From assembly GCF_021341665.1 (NCBI RefSeq), contig NZ_JAJTTH010000014.1, positions 82,961-146,960 on the forward strand: a stretch of DNA of 64,000 bases, given 5' to 3'. Both the position numbers and the translations under genes were made by a program. Positions 8,302 through 17,915 of the stretch are shown one piece after another; within the stretch, counting starts at the first letter, position 1, and the number at the start of each line of letters is the position of its first letter. Origin of the DNA: Pseudomonas sp. Au-Pse12. Lineage in GTDB: Bacteria; Pseudomonadota; Gammaproteobacteria; Pseudomonadales; Pseudomonadaceae. The notes beneath the pieces are model-generated. The model was not told where the DNA came from and did not search any database. It saw nothing but the letters and a program-made list of their open reading frames with translations.

Positions 8302-10923
8302 TCACGCGAACTCACAGGTCACGTTGCCCTGGCCATCCAGCGTGGCATGCACCTGCTTGAGGCTCTCGCCGGTCGCCATGGCCTGCAGCAGGCGGTCGGC
8401 CACCCGGGGAACCAACTGCGCCTCCAACAGGTGATCGATCAGCCGCGCGCCGCTGTCGCTTTGCCCGCAATGCTCGGCCAAGTGCCCGACCAGCGCCTGG
8501 CAGTGGCTGAACTGCAACTGCCGGCGCAGCAGGCGCTGGCCCAGGCGCTGCAATTTGATTTCGATCAGCTCGCGCAACACCGGCCCGTCCACCGGGTAGA
8601 ACGGCACCACGCGCATGCGCGCCAGCAACGCCGGCTTGAAGTGCGCGCTGAGGGCCGGCCGGATCGCCGCTTCCAGGGCTTCGGCACTGGGCCTTTGGCC
8701 CTGCGCGCAGAGTGCATCGATGCGCTCGCTGGCCAGGTTCGAGGTCATCAGGATCAGCGTGTTGCGAAAGTCGATCTCGCGCCCTTCACCGTCATTGGCC
8801 AGGCCCTTGTCGAAGATCTGGTAGAACAGGTTGAGCACATCCGGATCGGCCTTTTCCACTTCGTCCAGCAGCACCACCGAATAGGGTTTCTGCCGCACCG
8901 CTTCGGTGAGCATGCCGCCTTCGCCGTAACCGACGTAGCCGGGCGGCGCGCCGATCAGGCGCGAGACGGTGTGTTTCTCCTGGAACTCGGACATGTTGAT
9001 GGTGGTCAGGAAACGCTCGCCGCCATACAGCAGGTCCGCCAGGGCCAGGGCCGTCTCGGTCTTGCCAACGCCACTGGGCCCCACCAGCAGGAACACCCCC
9101 ACCGGCGCGTCGGGTTGGTTCAGGCCGGCGGCGCTGGCGCGCATTGAACGGTCAAGGGCCTGCACGGCCTGCTCCTGCCCGCGAATCCGTGCCCGCAGGT
9201 CGTCGGCGAAACTGGCCACGCGGGCGTTGTGCTCGCGCGCCAGCTGTTCCTGGGGCACCCCGGTCCAGGCGCTGATCACTTCCGCCACCAGCCGCGGGCA
9301 CACCTCGAAGCTCACCAGGCGCTCTTCGGCCTGGGCCGCGCTCAGCGCGCGGTGGACTGCCGTCAGCTCGGTTTCCAGCGCCTGCAGGTGCTCCTCGGGC
9401 TCGCGGCCAGGCGCTTGCCCGTCTGTGGAAGCAACCGCCAGCGCCTCCCGGGCCAGGGCCAATTCCTGGCGCAGCGCCAGCAGGCGTTCGGCCTGCTGGC
9501 GTTGCTCGGCCCAGCGCTGCTCCAGGGCCAGTTGCTCGACCTCGGCCTCCAGCAGGCGTTGCTCCAGCAACTGCAACGCGTCGTGGTCGATCTCCAGCCC
9601 GGCTTCGGCATCCCGGCGCAGGGCCTGCTGCTGACGGCCGCCTTGCGCCCGTTCGGCCCGCAACCGCTCCAGGCTTTGCGGCGCGGTGGCGAGGCTGATG
9701 CGCACCCGGGCGCAGGCGGTATCAAGCACGTCGACGGCCTTGTCCGGCAGCTGCCGACCCGCCAGGTAACGGGCCGACAATTCGGCTGCCGCCACCACGG
9801 CATCGTCGCGCAGGTAGATGCCGTGGCTCTTTTCATAGACCCGGGCCAGGCCGCGCAGGATGGTCACCGCTTCGTCGACGCGAGGCTCATGCAACTGCAC
9901 TGGCTGGAAGCGCCGGGCCAGGGCCGGGTCCTTCTCGAAGTACTTCTTGTATTCGCTCCAGGTGGTGGCGGCGATGGTCCGCAGCTCGCCCCGAGCCAGG
10001 GCCGGCTTGAGCAGGTTGGCCGCATCGCTGCCCCCGGCGTTGCCACCCGCGCCGATCAGGGTGTGGGCCTCATCGATGAAAATGATGATCGGCCGCGGCG
10101 CCGCCTTGACCTCGTCGATCACGCCTTTCAGGCGCCGCTCGAACTCGCCCTTGACGCTGGCCCCGGCCTGCAGCAGGCCCATGTCCAGCGACAGCAGCTC
10201 GACCCCCTGCAGCGCCTGTGGCACCTCGCCGGCGACAATGCGTGACGCCAGGCCTTCGACCACCGCGGTCTTGCCGACCCCGGCCTCGCCGACAATGATC
10301 GGGTTGTTCTTGCGCCGCCGGGCCAGGATATCCACCATCTGGCGGATCGCATCGTCGCGGCACAGCACCGGGTCGAGGGTGCCGTCCCGGGCCTGCTGGG
10401 TGAGGTTGTGGGTGAAGCGCTGCAGCAGTGACTCGCCGCCCGCCGCCGGCTGACCGCTCGCCCCCCGCTCGCCCTGCTGAGCCAGGGCGAAATCCTTCAA
10501 GCGTTCGATGTTCAGCCGCGCCAGCAACGGCTGGTAGCGACTGCCGGCATAGCGCAGCGGGTTGCGCAGCAACGCCAGGATCAACGCGGCCTGCTCCACC
10601 TGGGTCTGCCCCAGCTCCAGGTTGGCCACCAGCAGCGCATCCTGCAGCCATTGCACCAGTTCCGGGGCGAATACCGGATTGCGCGACGCGCTGTGCTCGG
10701 CCCCGGCCTGCAACACGCCACTGAGTTCACCGAGGTCGATCGCGGCATCCTGCAGGGCCCTGGCGAGCAGGCCCTGGGGGCGTTCGAGCAACTCCAGCAG
10801 CAGGTCTTCCACCAGGATCTTGCTGCCGCCCCGGGCCACGCAACGCTCGGCGCAGCGCTCCAGATCACGGCGGGTATCGGCATCCAGTGCCTGGATCAGT
10901 TGTTGCAGATCTACGTTGATCAT
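8302..10923 (-). CDS. clpV: ClpV (TssH) AAA+ ATPase of the T6SS
   Basis: 873 aa ClpB-like disaggregase that strips contracted TssB/TssC sheaths for reuse. An N-terminal Clp-N domain is followed by AAA+ module 1 with Walker A GEAGVGKT (about 212-219) and FIDEAHTLIGAGG, a coiled middle domain (about 390-520, Gln/Glu/Leu-rich), and AAA+ module 2 with Walker A GPSGVGKT (about 615) and LLDEVEKA. A longer open frame reaches 11034 inside tssG, but the ATG at 10923 begins the family sequence MINVDLQQLIQAL and has AAGGA upstream. It is 11 bp from tssG. Confidence 0.96.
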   Translation of the reverse strand: MINVDLQQLIQALDADTRRDLERCAERCVARGGSKILVEDLLLELLERPQGLLARALQDAAIDLGELSGVLQAGAEHSASRNPVFAPELVQWLQDALLVANLELGQTQVEQAALILALLRNPLRYAGSRYQPLLARLNIERLKDFALAQQGERGASGQPAAGGESLLQRFTHNLTQQARDGTLDPVLCRDDAIRQMVDILARRRKNNPIIVGEAGVGKTAVVEGLASRIVAGEVPQALQGVELLSLDMGLLQAGASVKGEFERRLKGVIDEVKAAPRPIIIFIDEAHTLIGAGGNAGGSDAANLLKPALARGELRTIAATTWSEYKKYFEKDPALARRFQPVQLHEPRVDEAVTILRGLARVYEKSHGIYLRDDAVVAAAELSARYLAGRQLPDKAVDVLDTACARVRISLATAPQSLERLRAERAQGGRQQQALRRDAEAGLEIDHDALQLLEQRLLEAEVEQLALEQRWAEQRQQAERLLALRQELALAREALAVASTDGQAPGREPEEHLQALETELTAVHRALSAAQAEERLVSFEVCPRLVAEVISAWTGVPQEQLAREHNARVASFADDLRARIRGQEQAVQALDRSMRASAAGLNQPDAPVGVFLLVGPSGVGKTETALALADLLYGGERFLTTINMSEFQEKHTVSRLIGAPPGYVGYGEGGMLTEAVRQKPYSVVLLDEVEKADPDVLNLFYQIFDKGLANDGEGREIDFRNTLILMTSNLASERIDALCAQGQRPSAEALEAAIRPALSAHFKPALLARMRVVPFYPVDGPVLRELIEIKLQRLGQRLLRRQLQFSHCQALVGHLAEHCGQSDSGARLIDHLLEAQLVPRVADRLLQAMATGESLKQVHATLDGQGNVTCEFA

Positions 10924-10934
10924 CGATCTCGTCC

Positions 10935-11942
10935 TTAATGAGAGAGGCTGCCCAGGGTCACCACGCCGTCGGCGCGTTCGCGTCCCAGCCAGCTGGTCCA
11001 GCCCAGGCGACAGGCGTTTTGTTCGCCGATGCACAGTTCACGGATTTCTTCCTGGCGCAGCACCAGGCGAATGTCGTAGTCCAGCGGGTCGCGCAAGGTG
11101 AAGCGCACCAGCGCGCAGAGCGGTTGGTAGCCGAAGCCGATCGGCAGGAATTCATGAAAGCGTTGCCAGTCGAGCTCGCGGATATGGATGCGGAACTTGC
11201 CGCTGCGATCGCGCACCCGCTCCCCCAGCACCAGGTCCTCGCCGAGCACGCTGTTGCCCAGGCCCAGGCGGTTGCGCTGCTCGTGGAGAATCTCCACTCG
11301 GCGCTCGATGCACTGCTCGATCACCAACTGCGCATGCTTGAAGTAGTAACGCAGCACCGCCTCGATCAACGCCGCCGAGTGGGCCCGCAGGCTCAAGAGC
11401 CCGAGGTAGGGCAGCAGGCGTTTCCAGTTCAACTCCCGGGCCTGGCGAATCTCCACGCCGCCCAGGCCGATCAAGGCGAACAGCTGGCTGGAGAACGGGT
11501 CCAGGGCGCCACTGGAGAAGCTCGCGCGATAGCGGTACTTGCGCCAGATCGGCAGCATCAGACGTTGCAGGCGGTGGTGGAACAGGTCGAGGAAATGGCG
11601 CGTCGGGTTGCCTTCCTCACCATCCCCCAGCGCCTGTTCGCCATAGAAGGCCGGCAACGGCGAGCCCGCGCCGAACAGGCCGATCAGGTTGAAGCGCAGG
11701 CGCGCATGCAACAGGCCGTGCTCTTCGAAAAACTCCACCCGATCGACATCGCTACCAGGGAATCCCAGGCTCGGATTGGCCTGGAACTCCAGCTGATCGT
11801 AGAGTTCGTCATCACTCAGGTTGGGGTGAGCATCACGCAGTCGATCGACCACCAGCATCACCGCCTGGAACAGCGAGTACTCCCGTATACCCCGGGACAG
11901 CTCGCTTAAAGCAGGGGCTGCAAGCCCATGCGTGGCGTCCAT
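10935..11942 (-). CDS. tssG: TssG T6SS baseplate protein
   Basis: 335 aa, normal for TssG (VasB/ImpH). With TssE, TssF and TssK it forms the baseplate wedge on which the tail tube and sheath assemble. Diagnostic blocks are LRFNLIGLFGAGSPLPAFYGE near the first third and the C-terminal FRIHIRELDWQRFHEFLPIG. The 5' end overlaps the tssF 3' end by 37 bp, a spacing common in T6SS clusters. Confidence 0.95.
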   Translation of the reverse strand: MDATHGLAAPALSELSRGIREYSLFQAVMLVVDRLRDAHPNLSDDELYDQLEFQANPSLGFPGSDVDRVEFFEEHGLLHARLRFNLIGLFGAGSPLPAFYGEQALGDGEEGNPTRHFLDLFHHRLQRLMLPIWRKYRYRASFSSGALDPFSSQLFALIGLGGVEIRQARELNWKRLLPYLGLLSLRAHSAALIEAVLRYYFKHAQLVIEQCIERRVEILHEQRNRLGLGNSVLGEDLVLGERVRDRSGKFRIHIRELDWQRFHEFLPIGFGYQPLCALVRFTLRDPLDYDIRLVLRQEEIRELCIGEQNACRLGWTSWLGRERADGVVTLGSLSH

Positions 11943-13693
11943 TGGTACACCTCTCCTTGTGTACTGTTTACCCGCAGCTCGTGGTACGAATTGAGGCTGG
12001 CGTAAAGCGCGAAAAACTCGTTGAGCACCGAGGCGAAGATGAACAGGTCGCCTTCGCCGATATAGCCCTGTGGGTCGATGGTCAGCTCGGTGCGCAGGCC
12101 TCGCAGCGGCAGGCCGCGGTGCAGGCGATCGACGTGTTCATGACGGATCGACTTGAGCCCGCCGAGCAGACGTTTGCTGACCCGTTCGGCGTGCTGGTCG
12201 TAGTACCGCGGCAGGTCATAGGTTTCGAGAATCACCTTGAGCGCATCGACGTTGGCCAGCGACAGGTAGTTGAGGGACATGTTGCTGATCAGTTTCCACA
12301 GAAAATCGCGATTGAGCGGCGGCGCGTAACTGGAAGTGGCCGCGGTGATATTGCGAAAACTGAGGAAATCCGGCGTCGCCTCGCAAGGCAGGTTGATGTC
12401 CCCCAGGCGCAGCTGGCGAGGCAGATTCTGGTTAGTGCAGGTCAGCTCGATGGACAGGGTTTCCTGGGCCTCGGATTGGCGAATGGCGAAACTCAGGTAG
12501 GTGTCCAGGCCGTCATGCAGCAACGACGAACGCTGGCGGATGCTGTAGTGCGGGCGGCTCTGGGGCACGTCGAAACTGGGGTCATGCTCGAAGGATTCGA
12601 ACGGTACATAGTCCTGGTAGCCAACCCCGCCCGGCGCCCAGCCGGTGACTGAATCCACCGAGAACACCCCGCAGTTTTCCAGGTCGTATTCCGCCGGCAG
12701 CAACAGATACTCGTCCTGCTTGCCGTCGAGGCGGATCGGCAGCGCGTCGTGCTTGAACAGGTTGACGATGGGCGTGCAGTACAGCTTGACGTTGTCCAGG
12801 GTCGGGCGCAGGCGCTGGATGCCGCTCTTGCGGATATCGAAGCGCAACTCCAGCCCGCGCACCTGCTTGAGGCTGTCTTCGGGCAGTGAACGCAACGCCT
12901 CCAGGCCGCCGAGATCGACGAACAGGAACTTGTCCTGGAAGGAGAAATACTCCTGCAGATAGCGGTAGCCACGGAAGGTGTTCAGCGGGTACGGGATCAG
13001 CGCCTCCTCCTCGGCAAACCCCACCGGCTGCAGCTGGCTGGCTGGAATCTTCAACGACAGCGGGTCGCCGTTGGCGCCTTGGAGCGGCGCGCCGCCTTCC
13101 TGCAACGGCACCAGCTCGATACTTTCCAGGTTGCGCAGCAGGCTCAGGTAGAGCATCTGGCTGATATAACGCTCACCGGCCAGGTGCAGCCGCAAGCGGC
13201 TGAGCTCCAGCTCGCCGACATGGCCGTCGCAGCTCATGTGCAGGTGCAGGCTGAGCAAGGCGCCATCGCCCTTCACCGAATAGCTCAGCCCGCTCAGGTC
13301 CAGGGGCAATACCTCGGTGGGATAGCAGGTACGGAAGCGGCAGCGCACCTCATTGACCGGCTGGCTTTCCACCGGGGTATCCCGAGGCACCGCCACCGCT
13401 GGCCCCGAGCGCTGCAACGGATCGAACTGCAAGACGCTGAACGCCGGCAACGGCCGCATGTAGTTCGGCCATAGCAGGTGCATCAACGAATGGCTGAGCT
13501 CCGGCAGTTCGTCATCAAGTTTTTGCCGCAGGCGCCCGGTAAGAAAGGCGAAGCCTTCCAGCAAGCGCTCCACATCCGGGTCCCGCCCGGCCTGCCCGAG
13601 AAACGGAGCCAGCGCCGGACTACGCTCGGCGAAACGCCGGCCCAACTGGCGCAGCGCGGTCAGTTCGCTTTGGTAGTAGTGGTTGAAGGACAT
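11906..13693 (-). CDS. tssF: TssF T6SS baseplate protein
   Basis: 595 aa, full-length TssF (VasA/ImpG). The conserved start FNHYYQSELTALRQLGRRFAE is followed by RLLEGFAFLTGRLRQKLDDELPE, both typical. The C-terminus contains RNITAATSSYAPPLNRDFLWKLISNMSLNYLSL. Two TssF copies embrace one TssG in the baseplate wedge. This is the first baseplate gene after the cargo insertion; it is separated from the upstream membrane-protein gene by 251 bp. Confidence 0.95.
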   Translation of the reverse strand: MSFNHYYQSELTALRQLGRRFAERSPALAPFLGQAGRDPDVERLLEGFAFLTGRLRQKLDDELPELSHSLMHLLWPNYMRPLPAFSVLQFDPLQRSGPAVAVPRDTPVESQPVNEVRCRFRTCYPTEVLPLDLSGLSYSVKGDGALLSLHLHMSCDGHVGELELSRLRLHLAGERYISQMLYLSLLRNLESIELVPLQEGGAPLQGANGDPLSLKIPASQLQPVGFAEEEALIPYPLNTFRGYRYLQEYFSFQDKFLFVDLGGLEALRSLPEDSLKQVRGLELRFDIRKSGIQRLRPTLDNVKLYCTPIVNLFKHDALPIRLDGKQDEYLLLPAEYDLENCGVFSVDSVTGWAPGGVGYQDYVPFESFEHDPSFDVPQSRPHYSIRQRSSLLHDGLDTYLSFAIRQSEAQETLSIELTCTNQNLPRQLRLGDINLPCEATPDFLSFRNITAATSSYAPPLNRDFLWKLISNMSLNYLSLANVDALKVILETYDLPRYYDQHAERVSKRLLGGLKSIRHEHVDRLHRGLPLRGLRTELTIDPQGYIGEGDLFIFASVLNEFFALYASLNSYHELRVNSTQGEVYQWTPRMGLQPLL

Positions 13694-13944
13694 GGCGTAC
13701 CTGCCTGGAGTGAGTGAAATGGGCGAGCGCTGAAAATGCCCCGGTTCAGGGTGATGTTTGAATCCGTGTTGTCACTTCCGAAAACAGCCGTTCCAAGGAA
13801 GCTTTTAAAACTATTACGGCAATACTCAAGCAACCTCCCAATACGCTATCAATGAGCGGACAAACCAAAAAACAGGAAAACCTCTTCACACTTTGCAAGA
13901 GACAAACGAGCACTTTCGTGCCCCTACAGCAAGAGCCTCCCCAT
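13694..13944 (-). other. Gap between tssF and the cargo module
   Basis: About 250 bp without a supportable gene. Base composition changes from GC-rich next to tssF to AT-rich from about 13760 onward. No clear terminator or promoter was recognised. If the cluster is one transcription unit, tssF must be read through this stretch or have its own promoter here. Confidence 0.5.
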
Positions 13945-14364
13945 CTAATTTTTAAAATGGGTATAAGGTGTATTACTTACAAAAACATTCATCCAGCTCT
14001 CTTCCCATTCCGGCATGGAAATGACAAACAGCTTTTTCTGCCAATCAAACTTGATCCAATAAATTCCAACCTCATGATCATTTTCAAATGCCCGCATATC
14101 CAAAGACTGCGTGTCGTACAAAGGTGTTCGGTAGACTTTTTCAGGAGCCTGCCTATCAATGACTCGAAGATAAGCCATTCCACCCAGAAAGAAGACGCCA
14201 TCAACACGCACATTTTCCATCACAAATCGGCCAGACGGACTTATCAGTGCAGTACTCGCGGGATACCCAAGCATTACGTTTACGGTGTATGCCAACACTG
14301 TACCCAACACGACAGCGGCTAGGATTGTTCGCCGAAACCATTTGCTTTTGGCCATCTTCATCAT
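13945..14364 (-). CDS. Small membrane-anchored protein, candidate T6SS immunity protein
   Basis: 139 aa from the ATG at 14364; a GTG at 14388 is also in frame. The N-terminus is basic, followed by one hydrophobic segment (about residues 12-33), then a mostly beta-type soluble domain rich in Tyr, Trp and Phe that would face the periplasm. No family was recognised. It lies 97 bp downstream of the DUF6402-like gene on the same strand in AT-rich DNA, the usual place for an immunity gene. That role is inferred from position and topology only; a periplasm-facing immunity protein would imply a periplasmic target for the effector. Confidence 0.5.
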   Translation of the reverse strand: MMKMAKSKWFRRTILAAVVLGTVLAYTVNVMLGYPASTALISPSGRFVMENVRVDGVFFLGGMAYLRVIDRQAPEKVYRTPLYDTQSLDMRAFENDHEVGIYWIKFDWQKKLFVISMPEWEESWMNVFVSNTPYTHFKN

Positions 14365-14461
14365 TGCGCACCACCCGATTCCCAGCACTCGCCTCAGATC
14401 AAAAAACAGACATTAAAAATAATACCCATGCTGTTTTTTTGCCCCACACGAAACTTCACTC

Positions 14462-15382
14462 CTACAGTGTCATGACAACAAGAGGGACATGCTCATATAG
14501 AACATCAGAGAAAACCTGAAAATCGCCACCCTTCCCTGTTTGTCGTCTATAGGCAACAAAGTGCGAATTCTTAATATAGAAATAACGCGCCTCGGCAATT
14601 TCTTTGTACATACGATCCGAGGCAGCGTCTCCAGGCCCTTGCATCGTTACAGCACCCTGGGCTTCCGCTAGGCCGACATTGGCAGCATTTGCAGCGAATG
14701 GCCCTTCAATACCATCAAAGTTCCAAAAACCCAGAGGCTGGCTAAAAAAGCTGCTGGGGGCATCATTAAAGTCATAAGCATCTTCAACATAAAAGCCTAT
14801 GCGACTGACTAAAAGCTGCACCTTATCCTTAGTTACAACAACCTCTCCCTCGGGAAAGACCCGAACATTAAAATCAGCCAGAGCCGCCCTTAACTCGTCT
14901 ATCTCATCGACGAATCGAAAAATTACCGACCGACTATTGCAATAACCGAACCGCTCTACCGATCTCGCCTCCCCATTAAACTGAAGCGGGTACACACCAG
15001 GAGTTCGCCCCTTGAATTTCGGCAGTATTTTTTCGCGCATCAGGTCTTGAGCCGGTCCATTATTCCAAGCCACTCGTAGAACATTCAGCACCTTATTGAA
15101 ACGCTCAAACTTGGCAAGCCAACTCATCTTGACGATTGCACTATTGAAATAGGGCGCTGGAGCAAGGGCAGCATGGTCCTTGACTTCGTTCGACATTGCG
15201 CCATCTATCGTCGACCAAGGCTTGCCATCAAACCAGTACTGCATCAGGTCGGCGGCGACATTCCAGTTCATTTTTCTCATCGCTGCTGGAATATCACTCA
15301 CTCCGAAAAGACGAATCGCCAAGGTCTTTTCGGCATGCTTATTCGCAGGACTCAAACTAGATGTCGCAACTATTTCCGTCAC
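14462..15382 (-). CDS. DUF6402-like protein, candidate T6SS effector
   Basis: 306 aa with no signal peptide or membrane helix. It resembles the DUF6402 family, found beside PAAR/VgrG genes in Pseudomonas and Burkholderia; the match is from memory of segments such as RLFGVSDIPAAMRKMNWNVA. The C-terminal half is rich in Tyr/Phe, with RYFYIKNSHFVAYRRQTGKGGDF near residues 265-290. The start is GTG at 15382, supported by GGGAG seven bases upstream. Base composition is clearly AT-richer than the tss genes, suggesting transfer. It lies 65 bp after the PAAR gene, so it is probably cargo loaded through it. Catalytic activity is unknown. Confidence 0.6.
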   Translation of the reverse strand: MTEIVATSSLSPANKHAEKTLAIRLFGVSDIPAAMRKMNWNVAADLMQYWFDGKPWSTIDGAMSNEVKDHAALAPAPYFNSAIVKMSWLAKFERFNKVLNVLRVAWNNGPAQDLMREKILPKFKGRTPGVYPLQFNGEARSVERFGYCNSRSVIFRFVDEIDELRAALADFNVRVFPEGEVVVTKDKVQLLVSRIGFYVEDAYDFNDAPSSFFSQPLGFWNFDGIEGPFAANAANVGLAEAQGAVTMQGPGDAASDRMYKEIAEARYFYIKNSHFVAYRRQTGKGGDFQVFSDVLYEHVPLVVMTL

Positions 15383-15447
15383 CTAGGAACTCCCATTTGC
15401 ATGCAAGAGTGGGATTGCCGCCGACTCTTCAACGCCATCGACCATGA

Positions 15448-15972
15448 TCAAGCAATCACCACTTCGGTCTGCCGTTCGATAATCAGTTCATACATCTCGG
15501 CATTCGAAGATGATATTTTTTCGGTCTTACCATCGGCCCCCGTCACTCCACTAAAGATCTTTCCAGAAGCCGTTTTGAAGGTATAGGCAATCCCCACCAA
15601 TGGTTTTCCGGTCTTCTGACACTCAATCGCATACTGTTCGTTGAACGGCCAATTGATCTGCACCGGCAACGGCGCCACAAACGGCGCCGGGGTAAAGCTG
15701 TCGCCAATGATCACGGTGCCCGACCCGCCAATCACCGTGTTGCCATGAGCGCCCACCGAGCCCTGGGTCGCCGCGGCTCGGCCATTGATCGACACGGTAC
15801 CGCTCAAGCCGCCCACCAGGGCACCACCACAGGCCGAGACATCGCCCTGGCGCGCGGCCGGAAGGCCGTCGAACAGCACGTCCGCCGAGCCGCTGGCAAT
15901 GGGGTTGACCCCATGCCCGGGGATCGGGCAAGCCGTTGGATCGCTGACCCGCGCCGCAGGTTTTCCAGACAT
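15448..15972 (-). CDS. PAAR-domain spike-tip protein with C-terminal transthyretin-like extension
   Basis: 174 aa. Residues 1-95 form a PAAR domain with the usual repeated elements (VSDPTACPIPGHG, LFDGLPAARQGD, GSVGAHGNTVIGGSGTVIIG), which caps the VgrG spike and binds metal through His/Cys. After a Pro-rich linker, residues about 120-174 look like a transthyretin/Ig-like module (GIAYTFKTASGKIFSGVTGADGKTE), similar to the TTR domains at VgrG C-termini that carry effectors. The ATG at 15972 has GGGAGGG upstream; longer open frames run into tssE and are not used. It sits between tssE and the DUF6402-like gene. Confidence 0.85.
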   Translation of the reverse strand: MSGKPAARVSDPTACPIPGHGVNPIASGSADVLFDGLPAARQGDVSACGGALVGGLSGTVSINGRAAATQGSVGAHGNTVIGGSGTVIIGDSFTPAPFVAPLPVQINWPFNEQYAIECQKTGKPLVGIAYTFKTASGKIFSGVTGADGKTEKISSSNAEMYELIIERQTEVVIA

Positions 15973-15985
15973 CGCCGCACCCTCC

Positions 15986-16393
15986 CTACTTGACCCGAAC
16001 CTGACCGCTGCCATCCAGGCGCGCGGCGAAACTGACCTGGCGCTTGACCCCTTCCACCTCCAGCAGGCCTTCGATGCTGAAGGCCAGCTTGAGCTGGTCG
16101 TGGTCGCGCGGCAGTGACACCACCCGCACGTTGGACAGCCTGGGTTCATAGGTCTCGATAAAGCTTTCAATGGCCCGGCGCGCCTGACTCAAGGAGTCGT
16201 GCAGGCTCAGGCGCATGTCGTTGAGATCCGGCAAGCCGTAGTCGGACAGCGTCTGCACACTGCCCGCACGGGTGCTGAGCATCTTCGCCAGATGGGCAGC
16301 CACCGAAGCCATGGCGGCCACTTCGCGGCTCCAGCCGACACGTTGCTCGGCTTCACCGCTCAGGCGTTCGAAAAGACTGCCGTAGCGACGCAT
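15986..16393 (-). CDS. tssE: TssE (gp25-like) T6SS baseplate protein
   Basis: 135 aa, GPW/gp25 family lysozyme-like baseplate component. The start MRRYGSLFERLSGE and the central TLSDYGLPDLNDM are typical, as is the block following YEPRLSNVRV. AAGGAG precedes the ATG. It follows tssC by 18 bp. In HSI-II this gene (hsiF2) is directly followed by hsiG2 (tssF); here the PAAR cargo module separates them. Confidence 0.93.
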   Translation of the reverse strand: MRRYGSLFERLSGEAEQRVGWSREVAAMASVAAHLAKMLSTRAGSVQTLSDYGLPDLNDMRLSLHDSLSQARRAIESFIETYEPRLSNVRVVSLPRDHDQLKLAFSIEGLLEVEGVKRQVSFAARLDGSGQVRVK

Positions 16394-16411
16394 GGCTTGG
16401 CTCCTTCTGCC

Positions 16412-17887
16412 TTATTCCTTGTCCAGCTTGCCCACCAGCGACAGGGTGAAATCCGCGCCCATGTACTTGAAGTGCGGCCGCACATTGAGGCTGACCCGGT
16501 ACCAGCCCGGCTCGCCTTCGACATCGCTGACGATGATCTGCGCGGCACGCAGGGGACGCCGGCCACGCACTTCGCTGCTGGGGTTCTCCTGGTCGGCCAC
16601 GTACTGGCGGATCCACTTGTTGAGCTCCAGCTCCAGGTCGGTGCGCTCCTTCCACGAACCCAGTTGCTCGCGCTGCAGCACCTTCAGGTAATGGGCCAGG
16701 CGGTTGACGATCATCATGTAGGGCAGTTGCGTACCCAGCTTGTAGTTGAGCTCGGCTGCCTTGCCCTCGGCGCTGATGCCGAAGAACTTGGGCTTCTGCA
16801 CCGAGCTGGCCGAGAAGAACGCCGCGTTGTCACTGCCCTTGCGCATGGTCAGGGAGATGAAGCCCTCTTCCGCCAGTTCATACTCGCGGCGGTCGGAAAC
16901 CAGAACCTCGGTGGGGATCTTGGTCTCGATCTCGCCCATGCTTTCAAAGTGGTGCAGCGGCAGGTCTTCCACCGCGCCGCCGCTCTGCGGGCCGATGATG
17001 TTCGGGCACCAGCGGAACTTGGCGAAGCTGTCGGTCAGGCGCGTGCCAAAGGCGTAGGCGGTGTTGCCCCACAGGTAGTCTTCGTGGCTGTTGGCGACGT
17101 TTTCCTTGTAGACGAAGGACTTCACCGGGTTCTCTTCCGGATCGTAAGGGTTGCGCAACAGGAAGCGCGGCAGGGTCAGGCCGATGTAGCGTGCGTCCTC
17201 GGACTGGCGAAAGCTCTGCCACTTGGCAAATTGCGGGCCCTCGAAGTGATCCTTGAGGTCCTTGAGGTCCGGCAGGCCGGCAAAGCTTTCCAGGCCGAAG
17301 AACTTCGGCCCCGCCGCGGCAATGAAGGGCGCATGGGACATGCACGAGACGCTGGAAACGTACTGCATCAGCTTCACGTCCGGGGAGCTGGGGGACATGA
17401 AGTAGTTGGCGATGATCGCGCCCACTGGCTGGCCACCGAACTGGCCATATTCGGCGGTGTAGATGTGCTTGTAGAGACCCGCCTGCATCACTTCCGGAGA
17501 GTCCTCGAAGTCGTCCAGCAGATCCTGCTTGGAAACGTTGAGGATCTCGATCTTGATGTTCTCGCGGAAATTGGTCCGGTCCACCAGCAACTGCAGGCCA
17601 CGCCATGCCGACTCCAGCGACTGGAAATCGGCATGGTGGAGGATCTCGTCCATCTGCTGGCTGAGCTTGGCGTCGATCTCGGCAATCATCCGGTCGACCA
17701 TGGCCTTCTTCACCGGCTCGCCGCTGTTCTGCGGTTTCAGCAACTCTTCGATAAAGGCCGAGACTCCGCGCTTGGCGATGTCATAGGCTTCGTCGTCCGG
17801 GGTCAGGCGGGTCTCGGCGATGATGCTATCGAGGATGCTGTATTCGCTGCTGTCCTGATTCTTCTGCTGTGCGGCACTACTGCTCAT
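16412..17887 (-). CDS. tssC: TssC (VipB) T6SS sheath large subunit
   Basis: 491 aa, full-length TssC. With TssB it polymerises into the contractile sheath. The conserved blocks AWRGLQLLVDRTNFREN, EYGQFGGQPVGAIIANYFM and the C-terminal RPHFKYMGADFTLSLVGKLDKE are present. AAGGAAG precedes the ATG. The gene is 28 bp downstream of tssB, the universal T6SS pair. Confidence 0.97.
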   Translation of the reverse strand: MSSSAAQQKNQDSSEYSILDSIIAETRLTPDDEAYDIAKRGVSAFIEELLKPQNSGEPVKKAMVDRMIAEIDAKLSQQMDEILHHADFQSLESAWRGLQLLVDRTNFRENIKIEILNVSKQDLLDDFEDSPEVMQAGLYKHIYTAEYGQFGGQPVGAIIANYFMSPSSPDVKLMQYVSSVSCMSHAPFIAAAGPKFFGLESFAGLPDLKDLKDHFEGPQFAKWQSFRQSEDARYIGLTLPRFLLRNPYDPEENPVKSFVYKENVANSHEDYLWGNTAYAFGTRLTDSFAKFRWCPNIIGPQSGGAVEDLPLHHFESMGEIETKIPTEVLVSDRREYELAEEGFISLTMRKGSDNAAFFSASSVQKPKFFGISAEGKAAELNYKLGTQLPYMMIVNRLAHYLKVLQREQLGSWKERTDLELELNKWIRQYVADQENPSSEVRGRRPLRAAQIIVSDVEGEPGWYRVSLNVRPHFKYMGADFTLSLVGKLDKE

Positions 17888-17915
17888 GATCTAGCTTCCT
17901 TTGCTGTTGGGGGTC

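Noticed and set aside
8292..8315. Upstream start for the sigma-54 activator overlapping clpV
   Set aside because: The downstream ATG at 8291 has GAGGTG at ideal spacing and avoids the overlap.
15973..16170. N-terminal extension of the PAAR protein reaching into tssE
   Set aside because: The extension is the antiparallel-frame reading of tssE, Ser/Arg/Trp-rich. The ATG at 15972 has a strong ribosome-binding site and starts the PAAR domain.
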